In this document: positions 47,492 through 58,053 of the stretch, in pieces
Numbering within the stretch: the first letter of the stretch is position 1
Layout: every line of letters starts with the position of its first letter
Assembly (NCBI GenBank): GCA_024180945.1
Contig: JAKSGN010000007.1
Span: forward strand, 5,039,134-5,103,133
DNA from: Macrophomina tecta
Taxonomy: Eukaryota; Ascomycota; Dothideomycetes; Botryosphaeriales; Botryosphaeriaceae
DNA: 64,000 nucleotides
Direction of reading: 5' to 3'
Program-made: the position numbers and the translations under genes
Notes under the pieces: generated by a model
Database searches by the model: none
Seen by the model: only the letters and a program-made list of their open reading frames with translations
What the model was told of the DNA's origin: nothing

Positions 47492-48291
47492 TTATAAAGA
47501 AGGGCCCCAAAGAAGCATCTACTTTACATTCAAGCCATACCAAAACCACCTCTTATCCGCATTAGACATCCTCGCAAAGCACTTATCCTCAAACTCCTCG
47601 TCCACTACTTCGTTAGTTAGCTTCATTAAGCCAACCCCACCCAGTCCAGCCTAATAACGCTGCCAATTCTCCGAGCGCGATATATTACGCGTATACTACC
47701 AGTTACTACGGCCGCTAGCAGCCGCAATCTCCTTCGCCTCCTACTTCTCGTATACCAACACCGCCTCTCCTAACGCACCGGCGTACTTATATAGCGCAAG
47801 CACGTCCTCCTCCATAAACTCCAGCACCTCCTTATCGGGAGCGCCATCGAAGCTATCGTAACAGAACGACAGCAAATTAACAGCACGGCGAAATTAAGAG
47901 GAAACCTAAAAACAAATTTTATTATTAGCAACGAGCACAAGCAGCATAAAAGCATACAAAAAGCATAAGAAAAGCAGGAGAAAAGCATACTTACCGAAGC
48001 ACATTCATAACCACTCTTCGCACACCAATTACACTTGGCATGGGGTGGATCCTTAAAGCAGATCTAGCGAAGCCCCCCAAGAAGCTCCGCAGGCGTAAAA
48101 TCAACCCATACTTTACCCTCGCGGTAGCGCATCGTGCCCCAGTAGCGCACGCAACGCATACAGCACACTACCACCAAACTAGGCTACGGCTAAAGATAAG
48201 GAAGAAGCTTCACCACATTACCCGTAATAGGCGTCTGCGGAAGCTCATCGTAGGAGTAACCCAAGCAAACAAAGCCGGAAGGGGTCTACAT
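47492..48291 (-). pseudogene. Antisense spliced gene of Gypsy-3, Cys-rich, unknown
   Basis: On the minus strand, from ATG at 48291 to TAA at 47492, a two-exon gene of about 236 codons can be read. Exon 1 (48291-47995) is exactly 99 codons. A consensus intron (47994-47906, 89 nt) begins GTAAGT, contains a GCTAAT branch-like site and ends TTTTTAG. Exon 2 (47905-47492) continues in the same phase for 138 codons. Exon 1 holds CCMRCVRYW and later CFKDPPHAKCNWCAKSGYEC, a Cys pattern suited to zinc binding. Exon 2 is acidic and helical (EVLEFMEEDVLALYKYAGAL, then SNADKRWFWYGL near the end). The nine internal stops are all TAG or TAA, as expected from RIP. It lies between integrase and 3' LTR, convergent with gag-pol. 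I do not recognise a named family. Confidence 0.65.
47906..47994 (-). other. Intron in antisense gene of Gypsy-3
   Basis: Minus-strand GTAAGT at 47994, pyrimidine-rich 3' end and TTTTTAG ending at 47906. Removing it joins two protein-like frames in phase 0. Confidence 0.65.
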
Positions 48292-48870
48292 AGTAATAGT
48301 TATTTAGAAGAAAGGAGTAACAAAAAGAGTTAATATTAGTTAAAGACGTTTTAGTTAAAGAAGAAAAGCTAGATCTAAACCACGAAAATCTAGAAAGGTA
48401 CGAGGGGTTATTATACCCATCAAAGCTATCGAAAAAACGACCTCGTGCCCCATAAGCATTATTAGCACGCGTAAGTCACCAATTAGTATATTCGCTAGCA
48501 TTATCGCATAAGGCCAACTCCTATTATCCTCAATAGCAACAATACCCAACAACAAAGAAAAAACCGCGCCAACGCACCATCACCTGCGTTTTCCGTGTGT
48601 ATGGCATGCCGCTAGCATTACCAACAACCGCTTAGCGACACATTTCCTTGTTTTTCCATTAATTTATTGTTCTTTGTTCATTGTTCGCAGCAACGGCCAC
48701 GCAACAAGGCTAATTCGCCTTACTACGCAACGCCTACAGCTGATGCACAATACTACGTCCTGTATAGTAATTAGGTGCACTCTTTTTCCTCACCAAAGGT
48801 TTTTTAACGAGGCACCAACACAATACCTTCCAATAGGAATCGGGGCGATTCCTACTAGAGGGGGGGGCAG

Positions 48871-49063
48871 TGTCAGGACAATAGGCCCTAGCATACCCTT
48901 AGGGTGCTTATACCGTGCGTTCCACGTGCTTATCACGTGCTACGCACGGGCCCCCAGTATATAACGCCACCAAGGGGTGAATCCTGCACTACTAAGAATT
49001 CGCACCTAAGAATATACGACTCTTCTAAAGGCTCCCTACTTATAACCAGCCCATTTGCTCACA
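48871..49063 (+). repeat. Gypsy-3 3' LTR (193 bp)
   Basis: Directly follows the purine tract and is followed by the attat duplication. Confidence 0.95.
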
Positions 49064-49068
49064 ATTAT

Positions 49069-49220
49069 TAGTAACACGGCCTTCGCACGTAGTACTTAGT
49101 CTTATTACGTATTTAACTTGCTCTTACCCTCTTCTTATACCTACTTAAGAAAAACCCCCTCGATAGATTTTCTTCCTCTTTGGTGTTCGGATTTCTAGAG
49201 GCAGAGGCCCGCTCGTTACA
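49069..49220 (+). repeat. Gypsy-2 3' LTR, right part
   Basis: 152 bp completing the 437-bp LTR. It ends CGTTACA with the original CA preserved, then the ccggc duplication. Confidence 0.92.
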
Positions 49221-50977
49221 CCGGCGGGCCCCGATCGGCGATGCGACCCGCTACGATTTTACAGGCGGGCCCGTAGAACCTAATACGGGCGTGGACGGGT
49301 TCGAAAAGAGGTTAAAATAGTAGTAAATATCGATGGTAAAAGATTAGATTAGAGTTAAAGTTAGTAATAATAATAAGTTTATAGACTATCCTTACCGCTA
49401 ATAGTAGCTACGCAGTATTTAGCCCGCTCTTCTGTATCCGCTAAGCCCGTTTAGGCCTAATTAAAGTAGTAAGATCTGGCCTACTCTTTAGCTATTCTCT
49501 CTATCTCTTAGCGCTCTGGTCTTTTTATAGTACTAGTAATCTCTATAAACTATTCCCTCTTTCTCTAGTACGGAAGGTGTACTACCATTCTATAAATATA
49601 ATAGACGTAAATAATACGTAGCTGTTAGACCGAAAAAAGCACGGCGCCGTACTATTATTTAGTGCGAGTTAATTAATTTATGTTCTAACACCTCCTCTAC
49701 CTACTGCAACGGCCCCTAGAAAGCCTAAGCTATCTAGCAATACGCCTACCCTCTCCTAGAAAGATTGCCGGCGTAATATCGGATGTTCTTAATTGCTGGG
49801 TTATACTATTTTAGATTTATGTATTTAAGGACACTTATTCTCCTTTAGTTAGATAGATAGGTAGAAATTCGATTCTTTCTTCTGACCTTTCCGAGTTCGG
49901 GCCTAAGGCCCACTGGAGTTCGACAGCCGCATTTTAACGCTGTAAACCGAGGAATAGCGCTCTTTTTAAGAGAATTAGGCTATTTCGATGGTTAAAAACA
50001 ACGTGTTTTAGCTTCTCTATATCGAGATATCTGGGTTCTGGCTTTCTGCGCCTTATTTAGAGTGTTTATCTTACCTAGGCATTATGTGTTCTAACCGACC
50101 TTGCGCTAAACTATACTCGAGCAACTGGCTAATTTGAGCCTGACGGTTCATATGATCGGATTCTACGGTACCAACGGCAGATGCTACGGTGTGTGCTCTC
50201 TACTCTGAGAACGGTTTATCGCGGTACCAGAGGTCGCTGGTGGGGAACTTACACTGCTTACTAATTAAGCATAGTATTAATTTACTGACTCGCAGCTGGC
50301 TTATTGCTGTGTCTGCCCTTATCGAGGGAATTAAAGACCGCGCCCAAAGCTTCTATAAATGCCCAGTATCTCGCGCCGGGGCATGTAGATGGGAACTACT
50401 TCATGTTTGGCCGCTGGGCTCTCATCATACCATTAAAACCCGAGATACGAAGAGGTTAATCTGTCTTCCACAGGAACTTTTTTTTTTTTTTTTCTTGTTC
50501 TGGCGCATAGCCATGACTGGATCGTTTGCAGTCGGCGCTTCACGTTTACGTTCCCAGGTAACAACACTCCTCTATTAAAAATAATAATTCGAATTAGTGG
50601 GTCTACCCGTACGCAATGACAATACGATAGACCTAGCATCCGTTCTTATGGTTGACAATTTTCTGACACCGCAGCCGGACTCCGCGGACTCCGTGGCAAT
50701 GATCATGCCCGATAAAGTAGTTGCCGTAGTCCCGAAACCCCCCTTGGCCTCCGAGATCATTCCATCTTGTTGGCTTGGAGACGATTGCTGTTTCTGAGAA
50801 AGCGTCGGCACAGTCAAGGGGTGCAGAGCTCCTATAAATACCACTAGCACCCGGTGATAAAACCCGCACGTGCGTAGAAATCCTCGACCAGCATATGCGA
50901 GACAGCTCACGTCGGAACGAACCAGCAGTATATCCACACCACTCTTTGGCCGGTTCAATCAAATCCCAAACAGAACA
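49221..50977. other. No gene seen; moderately AT-rich spacer
   Basis: Unique-looking sequence between Gypsy-2 and the hydrolase fragment. The left half is TA-rich and the right half normal. A run of about 17 T lies near 50,478-50,494. Overlapping frames near 50.2-50.6 kb have no recognisable motif. The rightmost part probably held the promoter of the truncated hydrolase gene. Confidence 0.45.
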
Positions 50978-51148
50978 ATGGACACCCTCCGCCCCAACGA
51001 CTTCTCCCGCTTCACCGACTTCGACATCCACTCCACGCCCTACAAAACCGCCTCCACCCACCCCATCACGGCCGACGTCCTGGTTCCTTCCACCCTCACC
51101 AAGTCCGCCACACCGTCCTCCACGCCTTCCTCCCCTAACCAAAAAAGT
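50978..51148 (+). pseudogene. Alpha/beta-hydrolase gene, 5' fragment cut by TLH element
   Basis: From the ATG at 50978 (context acagaacaATGG) about 57 codons run MDTLRPNDFSRFTDFDIHST, then YKTASTHPITADVLVPSTL. The YKT...PI.ADVLVP pattern is the N-terminal strand pair of a family of fungal alpha/beta-hydrolases, which normally continues to an HGGG oxyanion motif within the next ~30 residues. That motif never comes: at about 51149 the sequence switches to the 5' flank shared by all TLH copies. So the gene was truncated by the arrival of TLH sequence or by chromosome-end healing. Family assignment rests on a short stretch. Confidence 0.5.
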
Positions 51149-51176
51149 TGAGTCTACTGCTATAAGGGTCGACTGA
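51149..51176 (+). repeat. Degenerate inverted repeat at TLH copy 1 boundary
   Basis: Arms TGAGTCTACT and GGTCGACTGA around spacer gctataag. Seven of ten arm positions pair, and the spacer differs from the other copies at one base. Confidence 0.6.
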
Positions 51177-51458
51177 GCTCTCATACAAGTTCGTCGGGTA
51201 GTTTCCTGGCGGATAGTACGGTCGACTCAGGGTAGGGTCGACTCAGAAAGGAAGCCGGATTTACGTCAAATTGAGATATATAATAGAGCGCACCTGCCCG
51301 ATCAAAATTATATTGAGAAGTATGCCGATGCGACCGTCCGTTCGGGCATAATTGGTGAGATAGGGTAACTTAGGGTAAGTTTAATGGGGTGCGCAAGCTG
51401 CGGGTGCGCGCGCGGACCAGCGCGACGGTTTGGAAAATCAAAAGCTCGCCGCACAGAA

Positions 51459-51472
51459 TAGGGTTAGGGTTG
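51459..51472 (+). repeat. Short interstitial TTAGGG repeat
   Basis: Reads tagggttagggttg, two units of the fungal telomere repeat, in the TLH copy 1 flank. Confidence 0.7.
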
Positions 51473-51555
51473 CAGACACGATGGCATTTCAAAAACCGAA
51501 AAGGTGAGCGCCCCGTCACAAGGGGAGATTTAGAATGCAGTGGGTTCAGTTGGGT

Positions 51556-51625
51556 GCATTTAGTAGAGTGGATTCAGTAGAGTGGATTCAGCAGAGTGGA
51601 TTCAGTAGAGTGGATTCAAAGTAGG
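51556..51625 (+). repeat. 14-bp tandem repeat (GGATTCAGTAGAGT)
   Basis: Three near-perfect units at 51570-51611, with a degenerate unit before and a partial one after; not present in the copy 2 or 3 flanks. Confidence 0.85.
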
Positions 51626-53382
51626 GTTGATTTAGGGTAAGGTTGATTCAAAGTAGGGTTAACTAAGTTTATTCAGGCGCGAACAGGGGTGCGCGATACC
51701 GCGTCGCATTTAAAAAAAGGAGCGTATTCGAGCGCCCGTTTAGCCCGATCAACCCGTTCAAAACGTTTTTCGCGTCCCGCGAACAGACATCAACAATGGC
51801 AAACGAGCATTTTTATCATTTGGCGGAGCATCAGGTCGCGGTGTGCAAGGAGTGCAGGCACGCCGTGTGGCCGGATCAGGTGGAGGGGCATTTACAGGGC
51901 AAGCATCACGGCATGCCCGGGAAGGAGGCGGAGGTCATTGGAGACGAGGTCAGGGCGTGGCCCCGATTGATCAGATTCCCCGGGCAGTTTGAGGTGCCGC
52001 AGAGCGTCAGCAGACCGATTCCGGAGTTGCCGTTGCACGAAGATGGGTTGTTATGCCGGTTAGAGGCAGGTAGGTGCGCGTATATTTGCCGGGACAAGGT
52101 GACGATAAAGAAGCATTGGCGGAACGAGCATCAGTGGTCAGCAGGCGGCAGCCGGGCCGGAGGAGGGTCAGGTAAGAGCAAGAGCGATAGAGTAGAGAGA
52201 CGGTTTTGGGAGGGGGCGAAACCCGTTCATTGTCAAAGATTTTTCACCAGCCGGCACGGGTCGCAGTATTTTGAGGTGCAGCAGTCGGAGGAGGACGCAA
52301 GCGAACATCAGGCCCGGCGCAGCCGCAATGAAGGGGATGACCGCGGCAGCAGGGCGACGTGGACCCGGGTGTGGCAGCAGATGCAGAAACAACTCGAAGA
52401 GGCCGAGAAGGCGGCAGCCGCGATCATTCAGGACGCCGAGAGGGATCAGGCGAACCCGTGGTTGGACCGGACGAAGTGGCAGCAGTATTTGGTCAACAAG
52501 AACCGCGAGGATTTATTGCGGGCCGTCAGGGAGCCGGGTGGCGGCGATGACAACAAAAACAAGAGGAGGTGGAGGGCCCCCGGCGACGACGAAGAAGAAG
52601 AAGACGACCCGTACAAGCCGATTGAGATGACGGTGTGGCAGGCGATGGAGGACGTTGCCCGCATCAGTCAGAAGAGCGTGGCGAAAAGGGCAGGCGTATC
52701 GATGCGGATGCAGGCGATCAGGACGGAGAAGTATCAGAACCGGTATCAGCCGTTGCAGCCGTATTTAGACGAGGAGTCGATCAAGGACCGGGTCCGGCCG
52801 TGGGAGCAGATATTAATGTTTTTCATCAGGACGCAGCGGGAGCACGATTGGGACAGCCCGGGGTACAGGTTCACCCGCAGTCAAGAGGAGGCATTTATCA
52901 GATTGATGAATGAGGCCGAGAAGGTAGCAGGAGGTAAAGGGGGGGAAGACGGCAGCGGAACCGAGGACGAAGAAAACGACGATGACGATGAAGAAACCAG
53001 CAATACCGATAACAAAGAAACCGATGAAGCCGACGAGAGCGACGATAACGGCGACGGCGATGATGACGACAGTAGTCAACCGCAGAAGTTAACCCGCATT
53101 CAACGCGCGTGTTTGGATTTTTGCATGGAGTTGTTAAATCAGCGATTCGCCGCGTGCGAGTACGAAAGCGCGTCGGTGTGCGCCGCAGCCGTATTGGGGG
53201 TTGACCCGATGGGTGATAGTTGGAGAGGCCCGGACACGTACACGTCGATTTTGTCGGCGTTGATGAAGGTGGCGCATTTCATGGTGATTCAGAAAGCATT
53301 TGAAATCGCAACCCCGGCGGAGGAGGACGAGCGGTATAGCCCGAGCGCAAGGCCGTGCAATTTCGAGGATAGCGGGTATGAA

Positions 53383-53460
53383 AGCAGCAGCAGCAGCAGC
53401 AGCAGCAGCGGCGGCGGCAGCGGCGGGGGCAGCGGCAGCGGCGGGGGCAAGCGGCGGAAG
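53383..53460 (+). repeat. AGC/GGC microsatellite at the TLH copy 1 frameshift
   Basis: Runs of AGC then GGC/GGG encode Ser/Gly in the upstream frame and Ala-rich sequence in another. Copy 2 has only a short Ser/Gly/Arg linker here. Slippage in this tract accounts for the frame change. Confidence 0.85.
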
Positions 53461-54330
53461 TAGTGGTGGCGGTAGTAGGAGCAACAGCCGCAACGACCGG
53501 ACCGGACAGCTCGGCAGGAGCAGTTTGCAGTGGGTGAACAAGATGATGGACGATTTCATGGTCCGCGGCAGCGACAGCCCGATGCAGTGGTGGTTGGATT
53601 TGCGGGCATACGGGATGAAGATTCATTTCAACACGACGGCGAAGGGGCACGTTGGGTGGAGGAACAGGGACGTGTTGGAGTACAAGAACGTATCGTTCAG
53701 CATGGCACAGTTCCGCGGTATGGTGCACCGGTTGGCACAGACGACGGCGCAGGTGTTGGTGGAGGATTTGTTGTTTTGCAAAAGCCGGCGGGAGGTGCCC
53801 GCGGTGCCGTGGCATTCGATGCATGACGACCCGACAAACGGCCGTCGAGGGTGGAATTTTTTGCAGGATCAGCGCAACAGATTCCCCGTGGACGGGAGGT
53901 CGTGGTTGTTCGAGCAGATTATGCAGAACGGCGCGGTCAGAAGGCGGTTCACCCGGCAGGGGACGGCGTCGGGGTTGAGCCGCGAGGCCGCGTTGGATTG
54001 GATGGGCCGCGTGGCCGCGTTCAAGGAGAAGTTGTTGGTGTTGATGCATATCACGGGCGGGCAGCCGGGGAGAGGCCCCGAGATATTAAGCATCAGGCAC
54101 AGCAACACAGCCGAGGCAGGGCACCGGCACATTTTCATCGAGGACGGCATGGTCGTGTTTGTGACGCGGTATCACAAGGGGTACGCGTTGCAAGGGGACG
54201 TCAAGATTATTCATCGATATTTGCCCCGCGAGGTGGGCGAGTTATTGGTGTTGTATTTATGGTTGATTTTGCCGTTTCAGCAGCGAATGGAGGTGTTGAT
54301 GCGAGGCAATCCGCAGGAGCAGATGCAGGG

Positions 54331-54425
54331 GCAACAACAGCAGGGGCAACAACAGCAGAGGCAACAACAGCAGAGGCAACAACAGCAGAGGCAACAACAG
54401 CAGAGGCAACAACAGCAGAGACAGA
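54331..54425 (+). repeat. 15-bp coding repeat (RQQQQ units) in TLH copy 1
   Basis: About six units of AGGCAACAACAGCAG encode Gln-rich sequence between the recombinase-like Lys and its second Arg. Copy 2 has a different QQQE-type repeat at about 60,910-61,005. Confidence 0.85.
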
Positions 54426-56842
54426 GGCAAAATCAAAGGCAAAAGCCGCCGCAGTTGCCGCCGTTGTCAGCGCATTTGTGGGCGCCCGAGCCCGGTGGCA
54501 AGAGGTGGACGACAGAGCGGATGAGGCAGGCGATGAAGCGTGAGACGGCCGCCGGTTTGGGGCATGAGATTACCGTGCAGGCGTACCGCGACATCGCAAT
54601 AGCAATCAGCAGGCAGTGGATCAGAGGACCGACGGCATTCAGGCAGGATAATGGGGAAGGAGATGATGAAGGGCCGCAGGATGAAGACGATGCGGCAGCA
54701 GCGATTGCCGATGCGCAGGCAGGACACACGTCGCACGTAGCAGGCATTATATACGCGCGAGGCATCATGGAGCAGTTGGGATGGGTGGCGGAGCGGAGGC
54801 AGAAGTTTCGAGCGTGCAGCATCGATTGGCATCGATTTTTGGGGTTCGAATCGACCCGCCAGGCAGACGAACAGTACGAACGGGACGAACAGATGGACGG
54901 CAAGATGATAAGCAAGAAGCGCAAGCGGTGCCCGTTCGAGGATGAGGCCGACGAGGAGCGGTTGAACCGCCGGACCCGGTTGAGGAAGATGAACGCCGAG
55001 GAGCAGTTGAAGCAGTTGGTAGGCAAGGAGGCGGTGTTCCGCAGCGTGCAGAAGCCGGCGATGGAGGCAATAAAGGCCGGGTATAGCCCCGTGGTGGCGG
55101 TGATGCCGACGGGGGCGGGCAAGAGCGTGTTGTTCATGTTGCCGGCGTGGGCAGAGCCCGGGGGCACGACGGTGGTAGTAGTGCCGTTAAAGTCGTTGCG
55201 CAAGGATATGAGGCGGCGGTGCAAAGAGGCGGGCGTAAGGTGCGCGGTGTGGGGCGGCAGGCAGCAGCCGGACGCGGAGTCGATTGTATTGGTGACGCCG
55301 GAGGCGGCGGTGGGCGAGGAGTTCGGGACGTTTTTAAAGCGCATCAGGCGGACGAGGCAGTTGGACCGGATCGTCGTGGACGAATGTCACGTCGTGTTGA
55401 ACGACCGAGTGGATTTTCGCAAGCATTTGCAGCGATTGGGCAAGTTGGCGGGGGCGGAGACGCAGATGGTGTTGTTGACGGCGACGTTGCCGCCGGCGGA
55501 GGAGGGCAGGTTATACAAGCGGATGGGGTGGATGGCGGACGAAGTGAAGATGTTTAGGGGGTCGACGGTGCGCAAGAACGTGCAGTATAGGGTGGTAGGT
55601 GGGAAGGGGAGCGGCAGGAAGGAGCAGGAGGATTTGGTGACGGAGTTGGTGGAGCAGCAGTTAACGGCGTCGGCGGAGGGCAAGGTGGTGGTTTATTGCA
55701 AGACGAAGGGAGAGGTCGAGCGGTTGGTAGGGGCAGGCCGGTTCGTTTGCGAAGCATTTCACGCCGATATAAGCGATCAGCGCAAGGACGAAGTGTTGGA
55801 GGATTTCCGGGCAGGCCGAGAGCGAGTGGTGGTGGCGACGAGCGCGTTGGGCATGGGGATTGATATTCCGGACATTAGGTTGATTGTGCATGCGGGCGAG
55901 CCGCGCAGCATGATGGATTACGGGCAGGAGAGCGGCAGGGCAGGGAGAGACGGCAGAAGGAGCGAGGCAATTGTGGTCAGAGGGGGAGGTGGGGAGGTGG
56001 AGGATAAGTTGGTCGAGCAGTATACGGATCCGGCAAGCGGGCAGTGCCGCCGTATCATCATGGACGAGTATTTTGATGGCCGGAGGGGGCGAATTTCATG
56101 CGAGGATGGCGAAGAATTGTGTGATAATTGCGGGGGAGACGGGGAAAGGCGAGGAGCAGAGGTAGAGCAGGCGGAGAGGGAGCAAATAGAAAGGGGGCAA
56201 ATGGAGAAGGAGCGAATAGAAAGAGAGCGGGTGGAGCGGGAGCAGGTAGAGCGGGAAAAGAGCAGGGAGATATTCCGTAGGCAGGAGCAGCAACGGGCCC
56301 GGCCGTATATAAGGCAGGCGGCGAGGGCGCAGGAGGAGAGGCAGGAGTTGGAGGAAGTAGAGCGGCAATTGCGGCGGTGGAAGCGGGTTTGTGGGGTGTG
56401 CAAGGCGGTAGGGTGGCCGGCAGAGCATGACGTTGGCGATTGCATGACGGAGAAGGGACAGCAGGCAGAGGATGAAAGGCGCAAGGCAAAGCGGACGATC
56501 AGGTACGACCGATATTCGGGGTGTTTTAGATGCGGGGCGCCGCAGAGCGTGTGTGATGGGTGGGAGAGCAACGACAGCGGCGGGTGGAGAAGGACGGGGC
56601 GGGAATGTCAGTACAGTGGAGTATTGTTGGGGGCATTGTACGGGATCAAGCACGGGTACGGGGCAGTTTGGAGAAGGTGGTTGCAGCAGATAGTAGAGAA
56701 TGGAGTAGATGCAGAGCAGGAGGAGAGTGTGGTCGGGTATTTAGGGCGAAAGCGGGATACGGCAGAGGTGGAGAGTAATAATTTAGTTTGGGAATTTTTA
56801 TGGTTGGCGCGGCGGGTAGATAGCATAGGCGGGGAGGGGTGA

Positions 56843-57268
56843 TGTTAGGGAGCGTCGGTGGGGGGTAGTGGCGTTTAAGGGTGGGTGTAGGAGTGCAAGG
56901 GTAGGTGTGAGGGTTGGTGTAAGTTTAGGTTAAGATAGATTGATATTGAGAGATCGAGCGCGCGCGTAAAGCAAAGAAGCCGAAGCACGGCGTACGAACG
57001 GTAAAAGCAGCGTAAAATAGATGTATGATAGGGAATAGGTGGTGGGAAAGCGCGGGGGGTGGGGAGGTAGGGTGGAGGGCGATGGGGGTTTTGTACGTTT
57101 AAAAAATCGGCAGATTTATAAGTATAAAAATTGGAGGATGGCGAGTTAGGTATTTATTAGAATAGAGAGCGCACAGGCATTATTTTACGGTATTAAAGAA
57201 CGCAATAGCGTGGTTATTCGATAGTAGATTAAGCGGGGGCGATAATAGAGGCGGAGGGTAGAGGGTAG
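56843..57268. other. 3' flank of TLH copy 1, no gene
   Basis: G-rich, then AT-rich spacer with no recognisable gene. It includes short GTGGGTGTAGG-like degenerate repeats just after the stop codon. It ends at the TTTA repeat that marks the LINE 3' end. Confidence 0.5.
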
Positions 57269-58053
57269 TAATTTATTTATTTATTTATTTAGTTTAACGT
57301 CCTTCTTGAGTCAGAGACTATCAAAGACGGGCTTTAGAAGCCGTTTCTAGTTATACATTTTCTAGAGGCTCCTTGTAAAAGAAGCATTCTAGGAGAGCAC
57401 AAGGAATAGTAGACTTAAAAGCCAAACGAGAGGCAGGCCTCTAAGGAGATAGTATAAGAGAATAGTAATAGAAAACAAAGGAGTGTAAGCGTCGGACGTA
57501 TTTAAACCCCGTCGGGCGTGTTGTTAAGAATCCACCGGCGCGTAGATATCTTGGTTTTTCTAAGAAACTCAGCTGTTGCTTGAGCGCCTTTATTTGTAGT
57601 GAATAGGTCCGTAAGATTAAGAATAGGTTTCTCCAGAGCGTCTTTTATAGAGAGCCTTTCAGCTCTATATAAATAACAGTCTAAGAGGAGATGTCTCGGT
57701 GTTTGCTTTGCCGTACCAGAGCAGTAGCATCTATCATCCTCTACATGGTTAAAACGGTAGAGATAGGACTTGAAGTACCCGTGTCCAATCTTCAGCTGGT
57801 AGAAGGAGGAAGCTGTTTCCCTTACTGTAGTAGGGGCGATCAGCTTCCTCTTTATCTTCCAGGTAAATGCTTTACTGTAGGCTGAGCTGGGAACTGATAA
57901 GAGCTGGCTTTTCCACTCGTTGTAGAGAACTTCTTTTAGTTGCATTCCGTAGAATGCAACAGAAGTGTCTTCTGTTGTAGGGGGGATTAACGTTGCTTGT
58001 TTAGCAAGTCTGTCGGCCTCCTCATTTCCGTGCACGTTGACGTGCCCCGGAAC
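57269..58053 (-). mobile_element. 5'-truncated LINE (non-LTR retrotransposon)
   Basis: A minus-strand fragment of about 785 bp with the RNase H and C-terminal zinc region of a fungal (Tad-like) LINE. Its 3' end is a short tandem TAAA tail (TTTA repeats on the plus strand, about 57269-57292). The 5' side stops abruptly at TLH-unit sequence, as expected for a truncated reverse-transcribed copy. The exact 5' limit is uncertain by a few bases. Confidence 0.8.

Larger units (their letters stand above)
41888..49063 (+). mobile_element. Gypsy-3: Ty3/Gypsy retrotransposon, mildly RIP-mutated
   Basis: A 7,176-bp element with two 193-bp LTRs (41888-42080 and 48871-49063), both TGTCAGGACAATAGG...CTCACA. 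It is flanked by attat at 41883-41887 and 49064-49068. A G-rich purine tract (48859-48869) precedes the 3' LTR. The LTRs differ at ten positions by my reading, all A/G on the plus strand. The interior keeps several open stretches, so decay is lighter than in Gypsy-1 and Gypsy-2. It inserted into the 3' LTR of Gypsy-2. Confidence 0.95.
33461..49220 (+). mobile_element. Gypsy-2: chromodomain Gypsy element with two nested insertions
   Basis: The 5' LTR is 33461-33897 (437 bp). The 3' LTR is split into 41603-41887 and 49069-49220, 285 plus 152 bp, again 437. The target duplication ccggc occurs at 33456-33460 and 49221-49225. Removing the solo LTR (39256-40050 plus its duplication) and Gypsy-3 (41888-49063 plus its duplication) leaves about 7.78 kb, close to Gypsy-1. 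Its gag-pol is closely related to Gypsy-1, but the left part of the LTR and the region after the chromodomain are different. RIP-type stops are present throughout. Confidence 0.92.
51149..51795 (+). promoter_or_regulatory. 5' flank of TLH copy 1
   Basis: Homologous to the flanks before copies 2 and 3 (58069-58500 and 62479-62910), but diverged. It contains a degenerate 10-8-10 inverted repeat at its left edge and three copies of a GGTCGACTSAG motif (51167, 51220, 51236). It also has telomere-like repeats (51459-51472) and a 14-bp tandem repeat (51556-51625). The promoter and 5' leader must lie here; no single promoter element can be fixed. Confidence 0.55.
51796..56842 (+). pseudogene. TLH copy 1: zinc-finger/tyrosine-recombinase-like/RecQ helicase, frameshifted
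   Basis: Telomere-linked RecQ helicase, about 1,680 residues if its one frameshift is bridged. The N-terminus has OrsD-like zinc fingers (CKEC at residues 17-20 with H32 and H37; then CAYIC...HWRNEH). Acidic stretches follow. The central part (about 53.5-54.85 kb) has a tyrosine-recombinase-like pattern, with a glutamine-rich insertion. The RecQ core has VMPTGAGKS (about 55.10 kb), VVDECHVV (55.37 kb), LTATLP (55.48 kb) and YGQESGRAGRDG (55.92 kb). After it come a CxxC-type zinc site (DNCGG), a long E/R coiled coil, and two further Cys clusters (CGVC, CFRCG). Frame 51796-53463 ends in TAG; the rest is open in the +1 frame from 53300. The switch lies in an AGC/GGC repeat (53385-53460). Copy 2 reads straight through here, so copy 1 has a 1-nt-class indel or an assembly error. 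Confidence 0.85.

Noticed and set aside
50478..50494. Poly-T run considered as a retroposon tail
   Set aside because: No target duplication or coding remnant on the matching side.
51556..51625. Short regularly spaced repeats considered as a CRISPR-like array
   Set aside because: Contiguous 14-bp tandem units without spacers in a eukaryotic context; an ordinary minisatellite.
53383..53450. Poly-alanine N-terminus of the frame starting at 53300
   Set aside because: It is the +1 reading of the AGC microsatellite upstream of the true frame junction, not a natural protein start.
53134..56826. Many long minus-strand frames (up to 303 codons) opposite TLH copy 1
   Set aside because: Shadows of a GC-rich coding strand; low-complexity Leu/Ser/Pro content and no motifs. 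The same applies opposite copies 2 and 3.
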